DNA of 64,000 nucleotides from Macrocystis pyrifera (Eukaryota; Sar; Phaeophyceae; Laminariales; Laminariaceae): assembly GCA_031763025.1 (NCBI GenBank), contig JASSKH010000003.1, forward strand, positions 15,248,992-15,312,991. The letters are read 5' to 3'. The position numbers were made by a program, and so were the translations under genes. Positions within the stretch are counted from its first letter, which is position 1. Each line of letters begins with the position of its first letter. Positions 11,384-24,300 of the stretch are shown one piece after another. The notes under the pieces were generated by a model. The model did no database searches, was not told where the DNA came from, and was given only the letters and a program-made list of their open reading frames with translations.

Positions 11384-12061
11384 AAGCCGGTCCCTATAGG
11401 TCCGTACTGCCATACACTTAACACTGGCCTCGTGGGCAGGACCCACGATGCTGCCGTAAAGCGTGCTTTTACCAACATCAACGTCCACAAAATCGAACGT
11501 GTCACACATATGCCATTTCTCGCAGCTCTTGATAAAACCGACGCAGTACACCAGTTGACACGTAGTGTCAAACTCGCGGCAGCAGAGAGATACTGCGTAG
11601 TACGATGTGACGAAAAATGCTTTAACGGTCCAGACTGCAAGAATCTTGGGTTCCTGGGTGGGAACTCCCGCTTCGCAAATGCGTTCAAAAAGACATCACA
11701 TCCGAGGCGTTGGGGTTGTGCTAGAGGTTGTTCGTAGCAGCATTAGCGTGCAGTACCCGAGCCTCATGCCAGTTTTGTACCCGGGAAACTTAACGACGGT
11801 GTCGAAGCCTTTTGGGTCTCTCGACGAAATGTCGTTGGCATTTGGTGGAGTTTCAACAGTAAGACTCCCGTCATCAACGGCGAAAAACATTTCACACTTC
11901 CACCCCTCGCGGGTCTTTCTTCGCACTCGCATGCAAGCGGTCGCACACGAGGCCGATCGGCCGCACCGCAACCCTTCCAAGGCTCATCGGGGCCAGAGCC
12001 AGAGGCATCAACCTGTTAGCAGTATAGTCGGTCCCTAGGTCCATACTGCCATACACTTAAC
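11384..12061. repeat. Pair of related ~70-bp blocks flanking 11.4-12.0 kb
   Basis: 11384-11422 (cggtccctataggtcc...cacttaac) recurs at about 12029-12061. The sequence left of the palindromic element (8791-8818, 'ccagagcagagc' and 'ggcatcaac') recurs at 11993-12011, directly in front of that second copy. So 11993-12061 looks like an uninterrupted relative of the site that received the element at 8819-11383. Confidence 0.5.
11422..11980 (-). pseudogene. Unidentified exon-like coding remnant
   Basis: Two minus-strand stretches have protein-like composition. About 11980-11750 includes KCEMFFAVDDGSLTVETPP and PKGFDTVVKFPGYKTG. About 11690-11422 has no stop for over 85 codons and includes CEKWHMCDTFDFVDVDVGK and YGSIVGPAHEASVKCMAV. 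They lie in different frames with no clean splice pair linking them. The second runs into LTR-derived sequence at 11365. No family is recognised. It may be a decayed host exon or a transposon gene; chance cannot be excluded. Confidence 0.25.
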
Positions 12062-15000
12062 ATGGTGCAGTAATCACTCCCTAGGGAAGACCATGACGAA
12101 GCGTGTCAAATTCTCAAATCAAAGTCTCGGACTGACATTGTTCATGACCACCTAAAAAGCTGGTCGTGGCTGACCCAGCTCGAAACGAATAACAACCGCA
12201 CTTCACTATTGCTGCTGCTGTAGATGCGACGCACACGCACTCAGCCGCCTCGTCGATCGCCCCCATATAAAGGTCGTGGCGATACTGCGGGAGAACAGCA
12301 GTAGTCTGCAGAGCACGACCGAAGCTAAAACCGTGATCTCAGTGCGGATCACGATATACTGGTGGCGATGACAATGTAATTGTCAGGTTTATCTACAGTC
12401 TGTTTTCAGCGACTTCGATAAAAACGGTCGCCACAGGTGAACATGGCAACATGCATAAAGCACAGTTTCATGGTACATACATGCCTTATACTTTACACTA
12501 CGAGTACTGCTGTACACGTCACCCAGAATACCACAGTTGTTAAGATCAAGCTTCCTCTGACAATAAAAACATGTATGTATGCGCTCCGGGAGTATGCGGA
12601 ATTCCGTGATATATGCCTAAAACATCAGAGTGGCACATACATATATGACGGGGGGCGGGGCGTGATGCTCATTTATTGCTTACCTTTTAGTCGTTTGACA
12701 TCGACCACGCATCCTTTTCGAGACGGAGCAGCACCGTTCCTACTCCTGATAGAGACACATCATTAGGGTGCTCATTACGTTTTTTGGTAGGGGGGGGGAT
12801 CGTCACCGAAAAAACGTTGTGTTGCTTATGAAATCGGAGGGGAAACTTCACCAGCAGCGCCAACACGCCAATATCCAAAGAGGGCGGTCGACCTGGGATG
12901 CGTGCTATGAGAAGATCGAGGCTGGTCCGACGGAGTGGGAAAAAAAAAAATGGCACCTCGAAAACGTCTACGAAAACTGGAGGGGTACTATTAATACTTC
13001 GTATGGCTCTCAGCGACGTGCGAACGCCGCACATAGGATGTTCCCAAAGCGACAGCAACAGCGCCAACCAGTAAATCGCGTACTACCTGGTACTATTTTT
13101 CTCGGGGAGGGGGGCTTCGCGTGTGCTACAGACATTCTCTTCTAATGCAGAGGGGGGGGGTACTAGCGGCAGGGAAGGGGGGGTCCTGCAGGCAACGCAG
13201 GTGTAGGTCGTGCCGGTTAGTGAGGATGCTTTGTTTAGCATTGCCGCACAAGAGCACGAGAGAAGGTGGAGCCGTCCTTCGCAGGTATGCCTCTTGCATC
13301 AGGGTTGACAACGCGCGAGCGCCCGCGACCTTGTGGGACACGTTGTCAAGACGGGAAACGCCACAACGTCCGTGCAACGCCGGGGTTAATGCGCCGTGGC
13401 GAACCGTTCCATTGCACCGGGCACTTTTTGTCCATTTGCTTGCACACAAGATGGATACGAGCAACCAGATGCTAAACCGAGATCTGACGTCACTTTTTCA
13501 ACGTTTGCCCCTTTTCACGACCTTCGTCCGCGTGTGCTATTTTTTTACCCTTTCGTCAGTTTTCAGGACCTTGCGGCAGGGGGCATCCTTCCGCGCAGTG
13601 CCATACTGATCGTTGCTGTGCTGTACTCAAGTATACACACGAAGTGCATATGCTCTGAAATGTCGAGCGTTTGCTCCTCCTGGATTAGAAATGAAGAACT
13701 TCCCATGTTCGAGATTTTCAACTTCAAACTTACTGCACAACAACAGTTTTCGTCGTTTTGAATCGTCATCGTTCTACACTCGTAGCTGTAGAGCGGAGGA
13801 CATGACTGATGAAACTTGGCGGGACACCGACGATGGGGCATGGAAGAATACGTGAGCCCGATAGTAAGCAGAGTGTATTGCACATGACACTGTATATATG
13901 ACACGTGAGAACGTTTTGTTAACTTACACGACGACGTTCAAAACAACACACAATCAATCGCCGGGGAACGAAACGACGCACTTTTGACAGGCATCATACG
14001 TAGACATAAAAAAGTAACACATGGCTTACGAAATTCACACACTCCTTGCACACTCCTTGTTTACATCGCAGAGCGATCGACCCTCGTATACAAACATCAA
14101 CATAAGAAAGAAATTCACGATCATCAAAATTGCTCGATTTATTGTACATGACGGAGCTCCTTCGGCCAAAACAACAGAGAGAGAGTACGAGTACTTGCGT
14201 CTTCAAAATGTAAGACAATCGTGTCTTTGTACAGCAATACTATTTCTGGTACAACAACGATATATTGCACCTCCTTACCGTACGCGGCAATAGCTCTAAT
14301 ACGACAATAGGCATCAGACAATTTCCTAACCAAGGTACAGCGTGTTCGTTATTGTCTCTAGAAGGTATTGAGGGCCTTAGATCTGCAAGGGAGGTCAGTC
14401 ATTGCTGTGTTTGCATCACGAAACGAAATTGCTTGCAGCAAGAATTCATTCTGGAGCTCCTGTTTGGTATGTACACTCTGCTGTGGGCGAGTAGAATGAA
14501 TGCTGCGGACGGTCGAACTAGGGGCCCAGATAAATTCGCCTACTAGTGCTTAGTGTTGTCGACGAAAAAATTAGTTCAAACAGCATCAGCAGCCTGAGAA
14601 TTTTCCATTTTTCAAAACCGTCTACGGGTTGAGAGGTATGGGGAGTTGTTTTCTAGTAAGAGGCACGTTTCGTGATGAACAAGGCGTCTGATCGATCCGG
14701 CGCCTGACACCAAAAAAAATGCCCATGACCTACGCTTTCCTAAACTGCCGTGAGGGAGATGATTCGGGCACTAGAACTGGAGAAAAGCCGACTTAGGTAG
14801 AGAGTCACGAAAGGTGGGAAATATACCAGAAACAGTATTGCAGCCGAAAAAAAAACGGATAACATTTCTCAAAAGACTGCAGCAGTGCTCTTATACGTTT
14901 TGCGCAAAGGGGCCCCTTGACGAAGGACCTATCTATTCTGCTACTCTGTTTATTTGCACAGTGAGTTCCGTCCATCGTTGCATCAACTAAAAAAAAACAA

Positions 15001-15387
15001 ATGTCAAACCGCCGCACACCACGAAAAATGGCCAATGGCCAAGAAAATGGTTTCGGCACAAACCATACAAAATACAATGCGGCCATCCGCCCCGAAATTA
15101 AAAGTCGAAAGCCGGGCGTAAAACGAACGTGGTACCCACAAGGTCCGGGTAAAGTAACAGCTTATTTCCCACACAATCAATTGATGAAATAAGTAATCAC
15201 AACACAACATACCCGTGTAGGGCATTGTCGAACCACCTTGCACGGGTCATGAGAGCCTCCGTCAAACTTTCAAGCCGCGCGGATCAGAAAAGCAACAATA
15301 ACAGGTACGTACACAAACTAGACGGCGAAAAAATCGCACAGCACAGCACCGCAACGGGCGTCTCTCAGACCACCTCGCCCGACAACA
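12062..15387. other. Spacer without recognised genes
   Basis: Open frames up to about 160 codons occur (for example 13121-13609 on plus), but none shows a domain, codon bias or splice structure. The interval carries one TACCTGGTA site (13084) and one copy of a dispersed ~65-bp repeat (12665-12729). Confidence 0.5.
12665..12729 (+). repeat. Dispersed ~65-bp repeat, copy 1
   Basis: It shares 'gaccacgcatccttttcgagacgg'-type sequence and the preceding ~40 bases with 23976-24040. Both copies follow G-rich tracts. Divergence is moderate. Confidence 0.5.
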
Positions 15388-18300
15388 TTAATGGAACAAA
15401 GTCTCTCCTCGCGCAAGAAGAAGAAACACCACTAGGGCTGTCCCGCAAACGGACGATACGACTCCCAGCGCGGCGTACCAAGCCACAGCTTTGTCCGGTC
15501 CTCCCATCGCGTCTAATATGTTTCCTGTCCAGGATACTCCCACCACTCCCGCAAGGGTGCCGGCGCCGTTTGCGATCGCCATCACCACTCCGGCGTGTCG
15601 CGGCGCAATGTCCATATGATTCACAGCCCAGCCACCGCGGGAAAGGCCAAGGGCTGACAACGCCATGGTAGTGTACAACACCCCTTCCCTCCGGTGAGTA
15701 GCTTGCGGCATGAGAAGGAGCGACACAGGCGCCAAAGAGAACCCAAGCGTATTCACGAACTTGCGGGAAAAAACTATCGACTTCCCGCGGGACACATGAG
15801 CCCATGTACCCAAAATTCCTCCCACATTTGAAGCGAGGAACATCATCACGTATGGCATCACCTGCGGAGGCATGGACGGAAACAAACGTAGGCGATTGCC
15901 AGACGGTGGTAATGTTGTGAATTATGTAAATCCCAAACAATATGACAAGAGCGATTCACGAGCAACCAACCTGGGCAGGTCCTGTGACCCCGCTAGAGAA
16001 AACGCTTGGGTGTATGTGTTTAATTGTTTTTGAGCCCACGGGGGCGGTGGCATGAAACAGCATGGTGGCAGGCGCATATCATACCTGCATGTACTGTTAA
16101 ACAATCATGCTTATAGTTGGTTCAACTTTGAAATGCTGGGTTACGTTTTTCGTAGTGACGAGTGGTGTTTCAATGCGCTTATGTCTGAGATGGAGGGGGC
16201 GACCCCTCGTAAGTCAAGGCGTAAAATAAGTGCGAATTGCACACTGCATTTATCTGTCATCGAAAATCACGATAAAAAGGCCACTTACGACCATGACGGT
16301 AATTTAGAAAATAACGTGGGTACACCTGCACCGGTGAGAGAGTACTATAATATGAATACGGGACATCTTTGAAAGCCGTACTGTCGTTAGTGGCACGCCG
16401 CCGCCGGTCAGGGGCTGCTTTTGAAGGCAATCTGATATGTTTCAATTCCATTTGTTTCGTTCATAAGTTGCAGTTGTTTCAGACTCGGAGATCGAGCAAA
16501 TCGGCATGCGCTTCTCGGAAGTAGTCTACCTATCGCTCCAGATGTGCCCAAATTCAAAACTCAGCTTCTTCAAAGGTGCAGTTTGAAATCGTACCGACTG
16601 CCGCTGCGCCTTTCTCCAACGATTTCCAACAAAAAACAGACCGAAAGCAGAGTAGGTGATTCAGGGGAAGGGCAGAGTCGACAATATTTCAAACTGCGTT
16701 TGAAACCATTTCTTTCAACCCTGGGTAGATCTGAGATCTATTGAATAGGTGATACGTCATTTTGGTGAACTCATCCCGAGAAGCGAACGACGGAGTTGCT
16801 CGCTACAAACATTCGGGACTGGTTGAAAAGACCAAACCAGACAACTTCCTCAACCGTAAGAAACAACCGGTATCAACTAGAGGGGCATCGGCCAACAAAA
16901 AAAAAACAATAAGATACACATATATCGATGAGTCCCATTTTTAAGACAAGTTGTGCTTACTTGAGGTATATACCTATTACTACGCAGATGAACTTAATAT
17001 TGAAGTATAAATGCGCCGGTTTCCGGATGGGCAGATAGCAGATATAGCGCGACATACTCTTCTAGTCAAGCAACATTTAGGTGTAGAAAAGAAGAGCCTC
17101 GAGGCATCACTGCTCACAAGAGTAGTCGCTCGAGAATGCTCTATAAACGCCGGTCAGGTCTTCGTACTGTAGAAGTGGTGTCGCCGTTGGATCTCTATGT
17201 CCCTGCACGTTGTTGCAAGGGATCAGTGCGGGCATGCTATCGTTGACTCGTACCGTCACTGGATTTTAACCCCGTATATGGACGAGATAAGCGCAGGCAA
17301 GTTAGTCGCGCGAAAAAAATATATTTAGCGCGTGCACCATCTGATTATCTCGTTGCCGTTCAACCTGGCGGGGGGTGCTTGCGGCAGCTGTTATAATACC
17401 TGCCGCCCATGAAGGTCGGCACCTTCACGGCAGCTTCCTATTATGAAGTGTTCTAGTTCTCTGGCTTCGATCGAGCGTGATACCTGGTACTGTAAATCGA
17501 TCTATACTTTGCGTATGTGCTGTAAATAGACTCCGGCCAAATAAAAACATTCCGGGTGTTTTTTCAATCACCGAATTCGAAAAAGGGTTTTGAAAAGATA
17601 CGTACTCATCACTAGTTAGAACAGTCACTCAAGGTTACAGCAGTTGTTTTCCGATAATTCTAGCATTACTAAATTTGTAAACTTTGCCTTTTTCTTCGTA
17701 GTATACCTGGTATACACATAACCAAGATCCAGGATTTTACAGCATCCCACTCCCATGCGCCACTGGCTGAGGTTCAGCACTATCTTCCCTCGAAGACTCA
17801 TATACGTCGATTTGTGCCGCATCGTGTTTTATAGTAGTAACAGCTACTGGTAGTATAATATATACATACCAGGTAAACAAACTGCAGGTGCTTCGGCAAC
17901 CCGTACCAGGTAGAGTATGTAACAACAATATCTCGTTAGCCAGGATTCTAACTCACCGGTAGGACCTCTACTTCGTATTTCCTGCTACCTCGAGGAGTTT
18001 CTTCTACAAAACGAAACAGACAAGATCGAAGGTTTTGGCGAAACTCCTATTTGCAGGCTGCGCGTGATACATAACTTCCACCGCGCGTGCTAAGGGTTAT
18101 AATATGACCTCGCTTCCCTGGGCGACAGTACCTGGGTCAACAGCACGAACTTACCAAGACCGTCAGCCTAGAACCGTTCTGTGGACGAAGCCTACAGCCC
18201 TCATGGAGGGGAACAACGTCTTACAGATGTGGAGCTCAGGGGTGTGTATACGTCGCCTTACTGCGTGGTTTTTGGTAGTCGTACTACTAATAATATACGG

Positions 18301-21300
18301 TACTACATACCGGTACTATGTTTGAGAATACACCACCAATCCGGTACAGGGGTGATCAGTCCATTGGGATAAACCAGGGATATAACGGTTGCGGCAAATC
18401 AGGGCTCCTCCTTACGCGTAATTACGGATATTCAGCTTTTGGAGTTTACGTACGTAAGTTACGGCAAGAAAAACGGGGATGATAATAGACCATCCCCGGG
18501 TTCCCACTGTTCACTCATTAACTCCAGTATAAAAAAGGATTTAGCGCACACTGAACGTTGTAGTCTTGACACCGCGCGAGCAAGGCGGACCACGCGGCAC
18601 GTAAAATCGTTTTTGTGCATGTTGGCTGTGTTGCTGCAATCCACTTCCGCACCTCTGTATACTAAATTATATACCGGTATCGTCCAAGGCGGTGTCTTTC
18701 GATGTTCTATAAAAGAATACTGCCTGATAGCTGGACAATTGGACTGCAGGATGTCGACAAAAGCGAGAAATCTCTGACGACCACCCTTCTCATCCGGCGT
18801 CAGAGCGGTTGGCTGTGAAGCTGGACCTCTAAGGGCTCTCCATGAGGAGGAACCACTTTCAGCCATGCGTGCTGTGTGGTGTGTAGTACGGTAAGGGTGC
18901 GAGATGTGCTCTGTGGGCTGCTGCGAGCTGCGTGCTGTGCCCTGCGTGCTGCTGTACATGTCAGGGGCTTCAACTCCCCTCCAGAGGTATTACTAGACCG
19001 GGGATAGTGGACGCAGAAACTTACGGCAGAAAATCCAGATACTCGTACGTACGGCGGACTTTCATTCCGGGAAGATACGCGCAACGCCGTAACCATCATT
19101 CCTGGTATAAATGTTTTAATGTATTTTACAGACACTTTACGTTTCGGCCCAAATCGCAGGAGCTTACGGTCGGCAGCACTCAGAACAAGTAAGCCGTGGT
19201 CACGGGGTGTTTTATATCCCTACCCCTCCCCCCCTGCACTTGTATCTACCCCGCATGGGTTGCTGCAGTTCTACCGCAAGTCGACTTTCATCGATTCTGA
19301 AATCCACGCACATATAATCGTACGCATACGCTTTGGTGATACCTGTGTATGAAATATTTTTAGACCAGCGATCAACGACGGAATAAGGCCGTTTCCTATG
19401 CGGTTCGATTTTTGAGCTTCAGATTTTGACCCGATCGCATTTTTAGATGTGAACTTGGCAAATCGAAACAGTCGTCCTATGCGGAAAAACCATCTTCATT
19501 ACGCGTGCTGAGATTCGAGCAAACGCCAAGACCAACTGCTTTTGTTATGGTCTGGCGCCGCGAAGAGAAGCGCTGGGTGCGCTGCCCTGCGCGTAGGACC
19601 CAAGCGTCCGAGCCAAGGCTGACTGCCCCTGGTCTGGCGGCGAAGAGACGTGGCGCGTGCGCTAGAGTCAAGCTGTCTTGGTAATTCGTGTTTTCATAAT
19701 GTGTCTGGCTGCTGCTGCTATACAGCAGTGTAGTCTACGAGTACGTATCCACGGAGAGGTGCACGCCGAGTGCGCTTGTCTTGGTCTCTAGGCCCGAGCC
19801 CGCGCCAACTGACGGTAGTCTGGTCACGGAGGGAAGCGCCGCCCGCCGACCGCGCGTCCGGCACGAAGCAACGTCGCTATACAGCTTGTCACCATCCAAC
19901 TCATCGATCGTTCTGCTGCTGTTTGCTGTCGTGAATAACATATTGAATTTAGAGAGCATGCCATTTTTCGATTCGAAAACCTGATGACCCAAGTCGTCGG
20001 ATTTTGGCCCAAAATCCGACGACTAGGGTCATCGGATTCTCAAATCGAAAAAAATCCGGTCGGATTTTGCATATTTGGACTGCATAAGCAGGGTCGTTCT
20101 TTTTTTAGATCGAAAAATATAAATCTAAAGCTCGAAATCGAACCGCACAGGTTTATCGAACTACCGCATTACCATACGTTATTACCACGATGTGTCGGAT
20201 AGGTAACTACTTAGTCTGGCTGCCGCAATTACGTAACGCCCCCTCTACCGTGGCAACAAAACCCATACGTGTATATAGGAAACCCCTGCACTTGTTCTCC
20301 GGGATGCTCCGCTGTGGCTGCGGCATTTGGACATTGAGCACGCGATCTGGCCCTTAGACCTGCTGCGACAATGGAGATGACAGCTTGCCCAGCCAAGAGG
20401 TCCAACCACGCTGGTGTGCATGGGAGTTTCGACCATTTCATCGGCATACTCGCTGGCCAAGCGGGCAGCTACAACAAGTAGCTTGGCACCTGCAAGCCAT
20501 GCTGCACGGAAATCAGCCTGACCCTGGCTAGCATGTCAGCTCACTTCCTCAAGAAAAAGTGGTTTGATCCTATTAATAGAGGGAAATGTCTCTTAAACGT
20601 CCCCCACCTTTGCGGCAAATTCCCGTGAGGATGTCATACACGCGCCAAACGTGAGAAAATCGCGGAAGAACGAGCTATTTCGGCTGTACTCCGACATTGG
20701 TGGTGACAGTAGTGTGACAGATGTAGCGACAGCTATAGCGTACCGTTATGCACACGGCCACACCGACTGCAGTGACGTACCAGGTACCACGTATATATTA
20801 CCACGGCCCCTTGGTATTCCATATTGGATAAAAGTGAAAAACATGTCCATGCCTCCACCCTGTGTGTAACAGTGGTACACAACAAACAAGTGTTTGTTGT
20901 GACCTCGATACATTTTTACCTCTGGTACGTAAAATATAAAAATTCAAAAAGACTTATTGAGAGGGAATCCATATAAGGGACACGCTTTTTTTTTTTTTTT
21001 TTTAATCCTCCGGCGGATTGGTAAAAATAAACCTTTAAGCTCACCACACTTCCATGTTCCAATTTCGTGTCGTGTGTCAATTTACATGCCAGTCAGAGGA
21101 GCACGCTGCCAAACTGCCAAATGAGCGAGCTGGTATTCAATAATTTTCAGTTTTGCAGCGTTTTCATTACTTAAGGCCGAGCAGCACGGTGCACCTACAA
21201 CATCAGCAGCAGTGCCTGGTATACGAAGTACCAGTATGAGATACCCATAAACCAGGCATATGATACCTCGTATACCGTGTGTCTGATACTTTAGAAGATG

Positions 21301-24300
21301 ACATTTTAGGGGGAGCAACACGAAATCATACGTATATTACGTCAAAGAAAATTATGTTGGACTCGGGTATGTGAGCATGTGACCATTCACCCCGACAACC
21401 AATGAGAGGGGGCGTAAGTACGACACACGACCACACAACCGACGTGCGGGCACAAATATCATCGGCCGAAAGCCCAAAAAAGGAATACCTACGTATATGC
21501 CCTTTGAGCCATTTATAGTACACTAAATATTGCACTCGGGAAAAGGCTCCCTGGCTCTCCCTCTCATTGGCCAGCGAATCTTACCTACTGTTGGCTGAAA
21601 GGTTCAAGGTACACCTCTCTTTCGTCTACTGACGTTGGATTTCAGCCATTTTTTTTTGCTTCAAATGTACCTGTAAATGGCTCAACATTTACCTACACAA
21701 CGTACACAGGAGCTCTGTCCCAAGGAAGAAAGTTTTTCCTAGCCAACCGCCCAGTTTCATACTCGGTTCTTACAATTAATAGGGCTGGGCACTGGCTGAC
21801 TCAGGCAGTAGTGATTATATTGGGGTCAAAATCAAATCAGTGTACTGGATTGCAGCAAGATACTGGCCGCAGTCGGTCTACGCTCGGCCAATCGCCCCCC
21901 CCCCCCCCCCGGATGGCGAGGGGGCTCCGCTGGAGGCACCGTAGGAGGCAACAGAGTACGCGTTTTCGATTCATTTCCCATCATGTTCGGGGCTCAAAAC
22001 TGAATTGGCCAAGGGTGATCGCGGCCATCGACACAGAAAAAACCAACAAAAAAAATCAAGAAGAAAAAATTCAACGTGTGGCGATGATGTGTTGATCTTC
22101 CTCTCTCGCCCCACAACGCATTTGGTGGGTTTCCGTATTATATTAAGCCGTATTACTCGGACGCACGTAAGATCAAAACTACTGGCGAATATACTGGTCG
22201 ACTCAATCAGTAGATTACCACTGCCAGTAAACCGCCAGTACATACTGCTGCGTCAGTGCCCACCCCTAGTTCTTAATGAGGTGTGGCAATCTCCGTAACA
22301 ATACGTGCACAAAGCTGATTTTGTAATATGTTGGTGGATTTTTGTTGACAGCTCGGGTCACCTGGCCCGACGGCCCTGTGATCATAGTTCAGTTTTGCCC
22401 GAAGAGAGCTCAATTGAGCCATCTATGGTAGGTGCAAAAGAAGCCGAAAAAAGGGGAAGTCCAACGTGAGGAGACAAAGAAAGGTGTACCTTGAACCTGT
22501 CAGCCAACAACAGGTACGATCGGGCGCTGGCCAATGAGGGGAGGGTCAGCAAGTATTTTCCCGAGTGCAATACTTAGTGCACTTACAAACGGTTCGAAAG
22601 GCGTCGTAGGTATACCTAATTTTGGTTTTCGCCCAATATTATATACCGCTCAACCTGGTCGCGAAAATTCGGTTAAACTGAACACCGAATTCGGCGCAAC
22701 GATTCCCTGAAAAGAGTTTTGAGTTCGCGCAGGGGTGCGATCCTTTCTCAGCGCTCGATTTTCCCAGAACGGGAAGGGTGCTGATATCGAACAAGGTGTT
22801 TTCGGAACGATCTGGTCGAGAGCCTCCCGAAAATATGTTCGACTCAAGAATCCCTGCGCAGCGCGAATCGACGTTTTTTCACGCGGTTTTCACACGGTCG
22901 TCTTTTTCCGATAAATCCGTTGGCTGTTTGCTCGAACTTGGATCGAAATCGAGCGAGCCGCTCTCGGCTCTCGGCTGGTGAGGGGGCCAACATGTAAAAA
23001 TCAGAGGAAAGCGTAACCTCGACACTTGATCCACAGATAGCAACGAAAACTGCTGCAAATCGGTACTGGTGGGAGTACTGACTTGATGTACGAGTAGGAC
23101 CGAGTACGGACGTGGCAGTTGAGCGAAGCGAGACCGAGTGTGGGGAGTGACAGCAGTACCATCAGCAGTACAGCTATAAAAACCTCGCATAGGACTTGAG
23201 CAGCACAAACCCAAGCACCCGGCCTGGGCTGGACCTGCGCTGACCCTACTGCAACACCTACAGGGAGTATATCGCGCCCTTTATCGCGCCAGGTACACGG
23301 TGGGTTAGCGACTTCGCTGCTTCCAAACCTGTAATATTTCTTACCAGGTAGACAACTCTGAAAACCTATACACCCCGTACGACGACCAAGCTTGCAAAGA
23401 CGAGTTTTGATTAAAAAAATCGATTTCACAGCTTTGGGGGTGGAGGGGGGGGTGTACTCATTATCATGCATGGCCGTATTCGTATGACAATAGACCCTCG
23501 CATCCCTACAATGCCGGGACGGAGCACGTCGGGTTTTCACCGACCAGGAACACATTGCTTGCACCAAACGCGAAGCGCTGTGAGGTGTTGGGCGAGTCGC
23601 ATGAAGGGTGAGCTTCATCCTACTAAGAACCGCTTTAGAGGCGGATTTTCTTGCATATTGGGTGACAGCATCAATGAAATGATTTAATTTCTGGTGTGGC
23701 CACTTCCAGAGACAGCAATGGGCTTACTATGTAACTGCCTCGTGGGTGCTTCACCATGTACAGACTACGTGATACGATCATCTCCCTTGTGCGGAATAAA
23801 GTTCTCTCCGCACAAAAATGATCCAACTCGACCGCCAGCGGTGGTAACAACCAAAAAAAAAAAAACGGTACCCTGGCTGTCTAGCTCACGCAGTGAGAAG
23901 CGTGTTTTATAGCGTCGTCGCCAACCGAAGCCAACCCAACCTATATATATATACCTGGGGGGGGGGGTTGGGGGGGTACTTATTCGTAGCTTGCCTTAGT
24001 CATTTAACCATTGACCACGCATCCCTTTCCAGACGGGGCGGGGGGGGGGGGGGGGGGGTCACACAACCTCTGGCAAACCTGGTATATATGTACCTGGTAT
24101 ACCCCAAGGATAATACTCCGCTACCCAAACGAAGCCGTCTGAGAAGTGAAGCGAACTGATATCATGTACTCGTGCACATACTTGACGCAGGGTATTTTCT
24201 CCTCTCCTGCACGCTCGTATCATACCATGCTACACGCGTACTCGCATCATACAGCAGTATCCGATGAAGATCGTCTATTAATAGCAGGCCGAGCATGATG

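Larger units (their letters stand above)
21452..22642. mobile_element. Foldback element with ~230-bp inverted arms
   Basis: The left arm 21452-21685 and right arm 22412-22642 are inverted copies with many substitutions. Matching blocks include 'attgcactcgggaaaa', 'tcattggccagcg', 'ttggctga-aggttcaaggtacacct' and 'acgttgga'. There is no transposase frame. A smaller inverted-repeat element is nested between the arms. Confidence 0.6.

Noticed and set aside
13121-13609. Plus-strand 162-codon open frame
   Set aside because: Composition follows G-rich tracts, there is no domain or splice context, and an opposite-strand frame of similar length overlaps it.
18459-18959. Minus-strand 166-codon open frame in the transporter intron
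   Set aside because: No recognisable motifs and no splice signals. It is treated as chance in a long intron.
23001-23618. Minus-strand 205-codon open frame
   Set aside because: Its first third is the dispersed array-unit segment and the rest has no recognisable motif.
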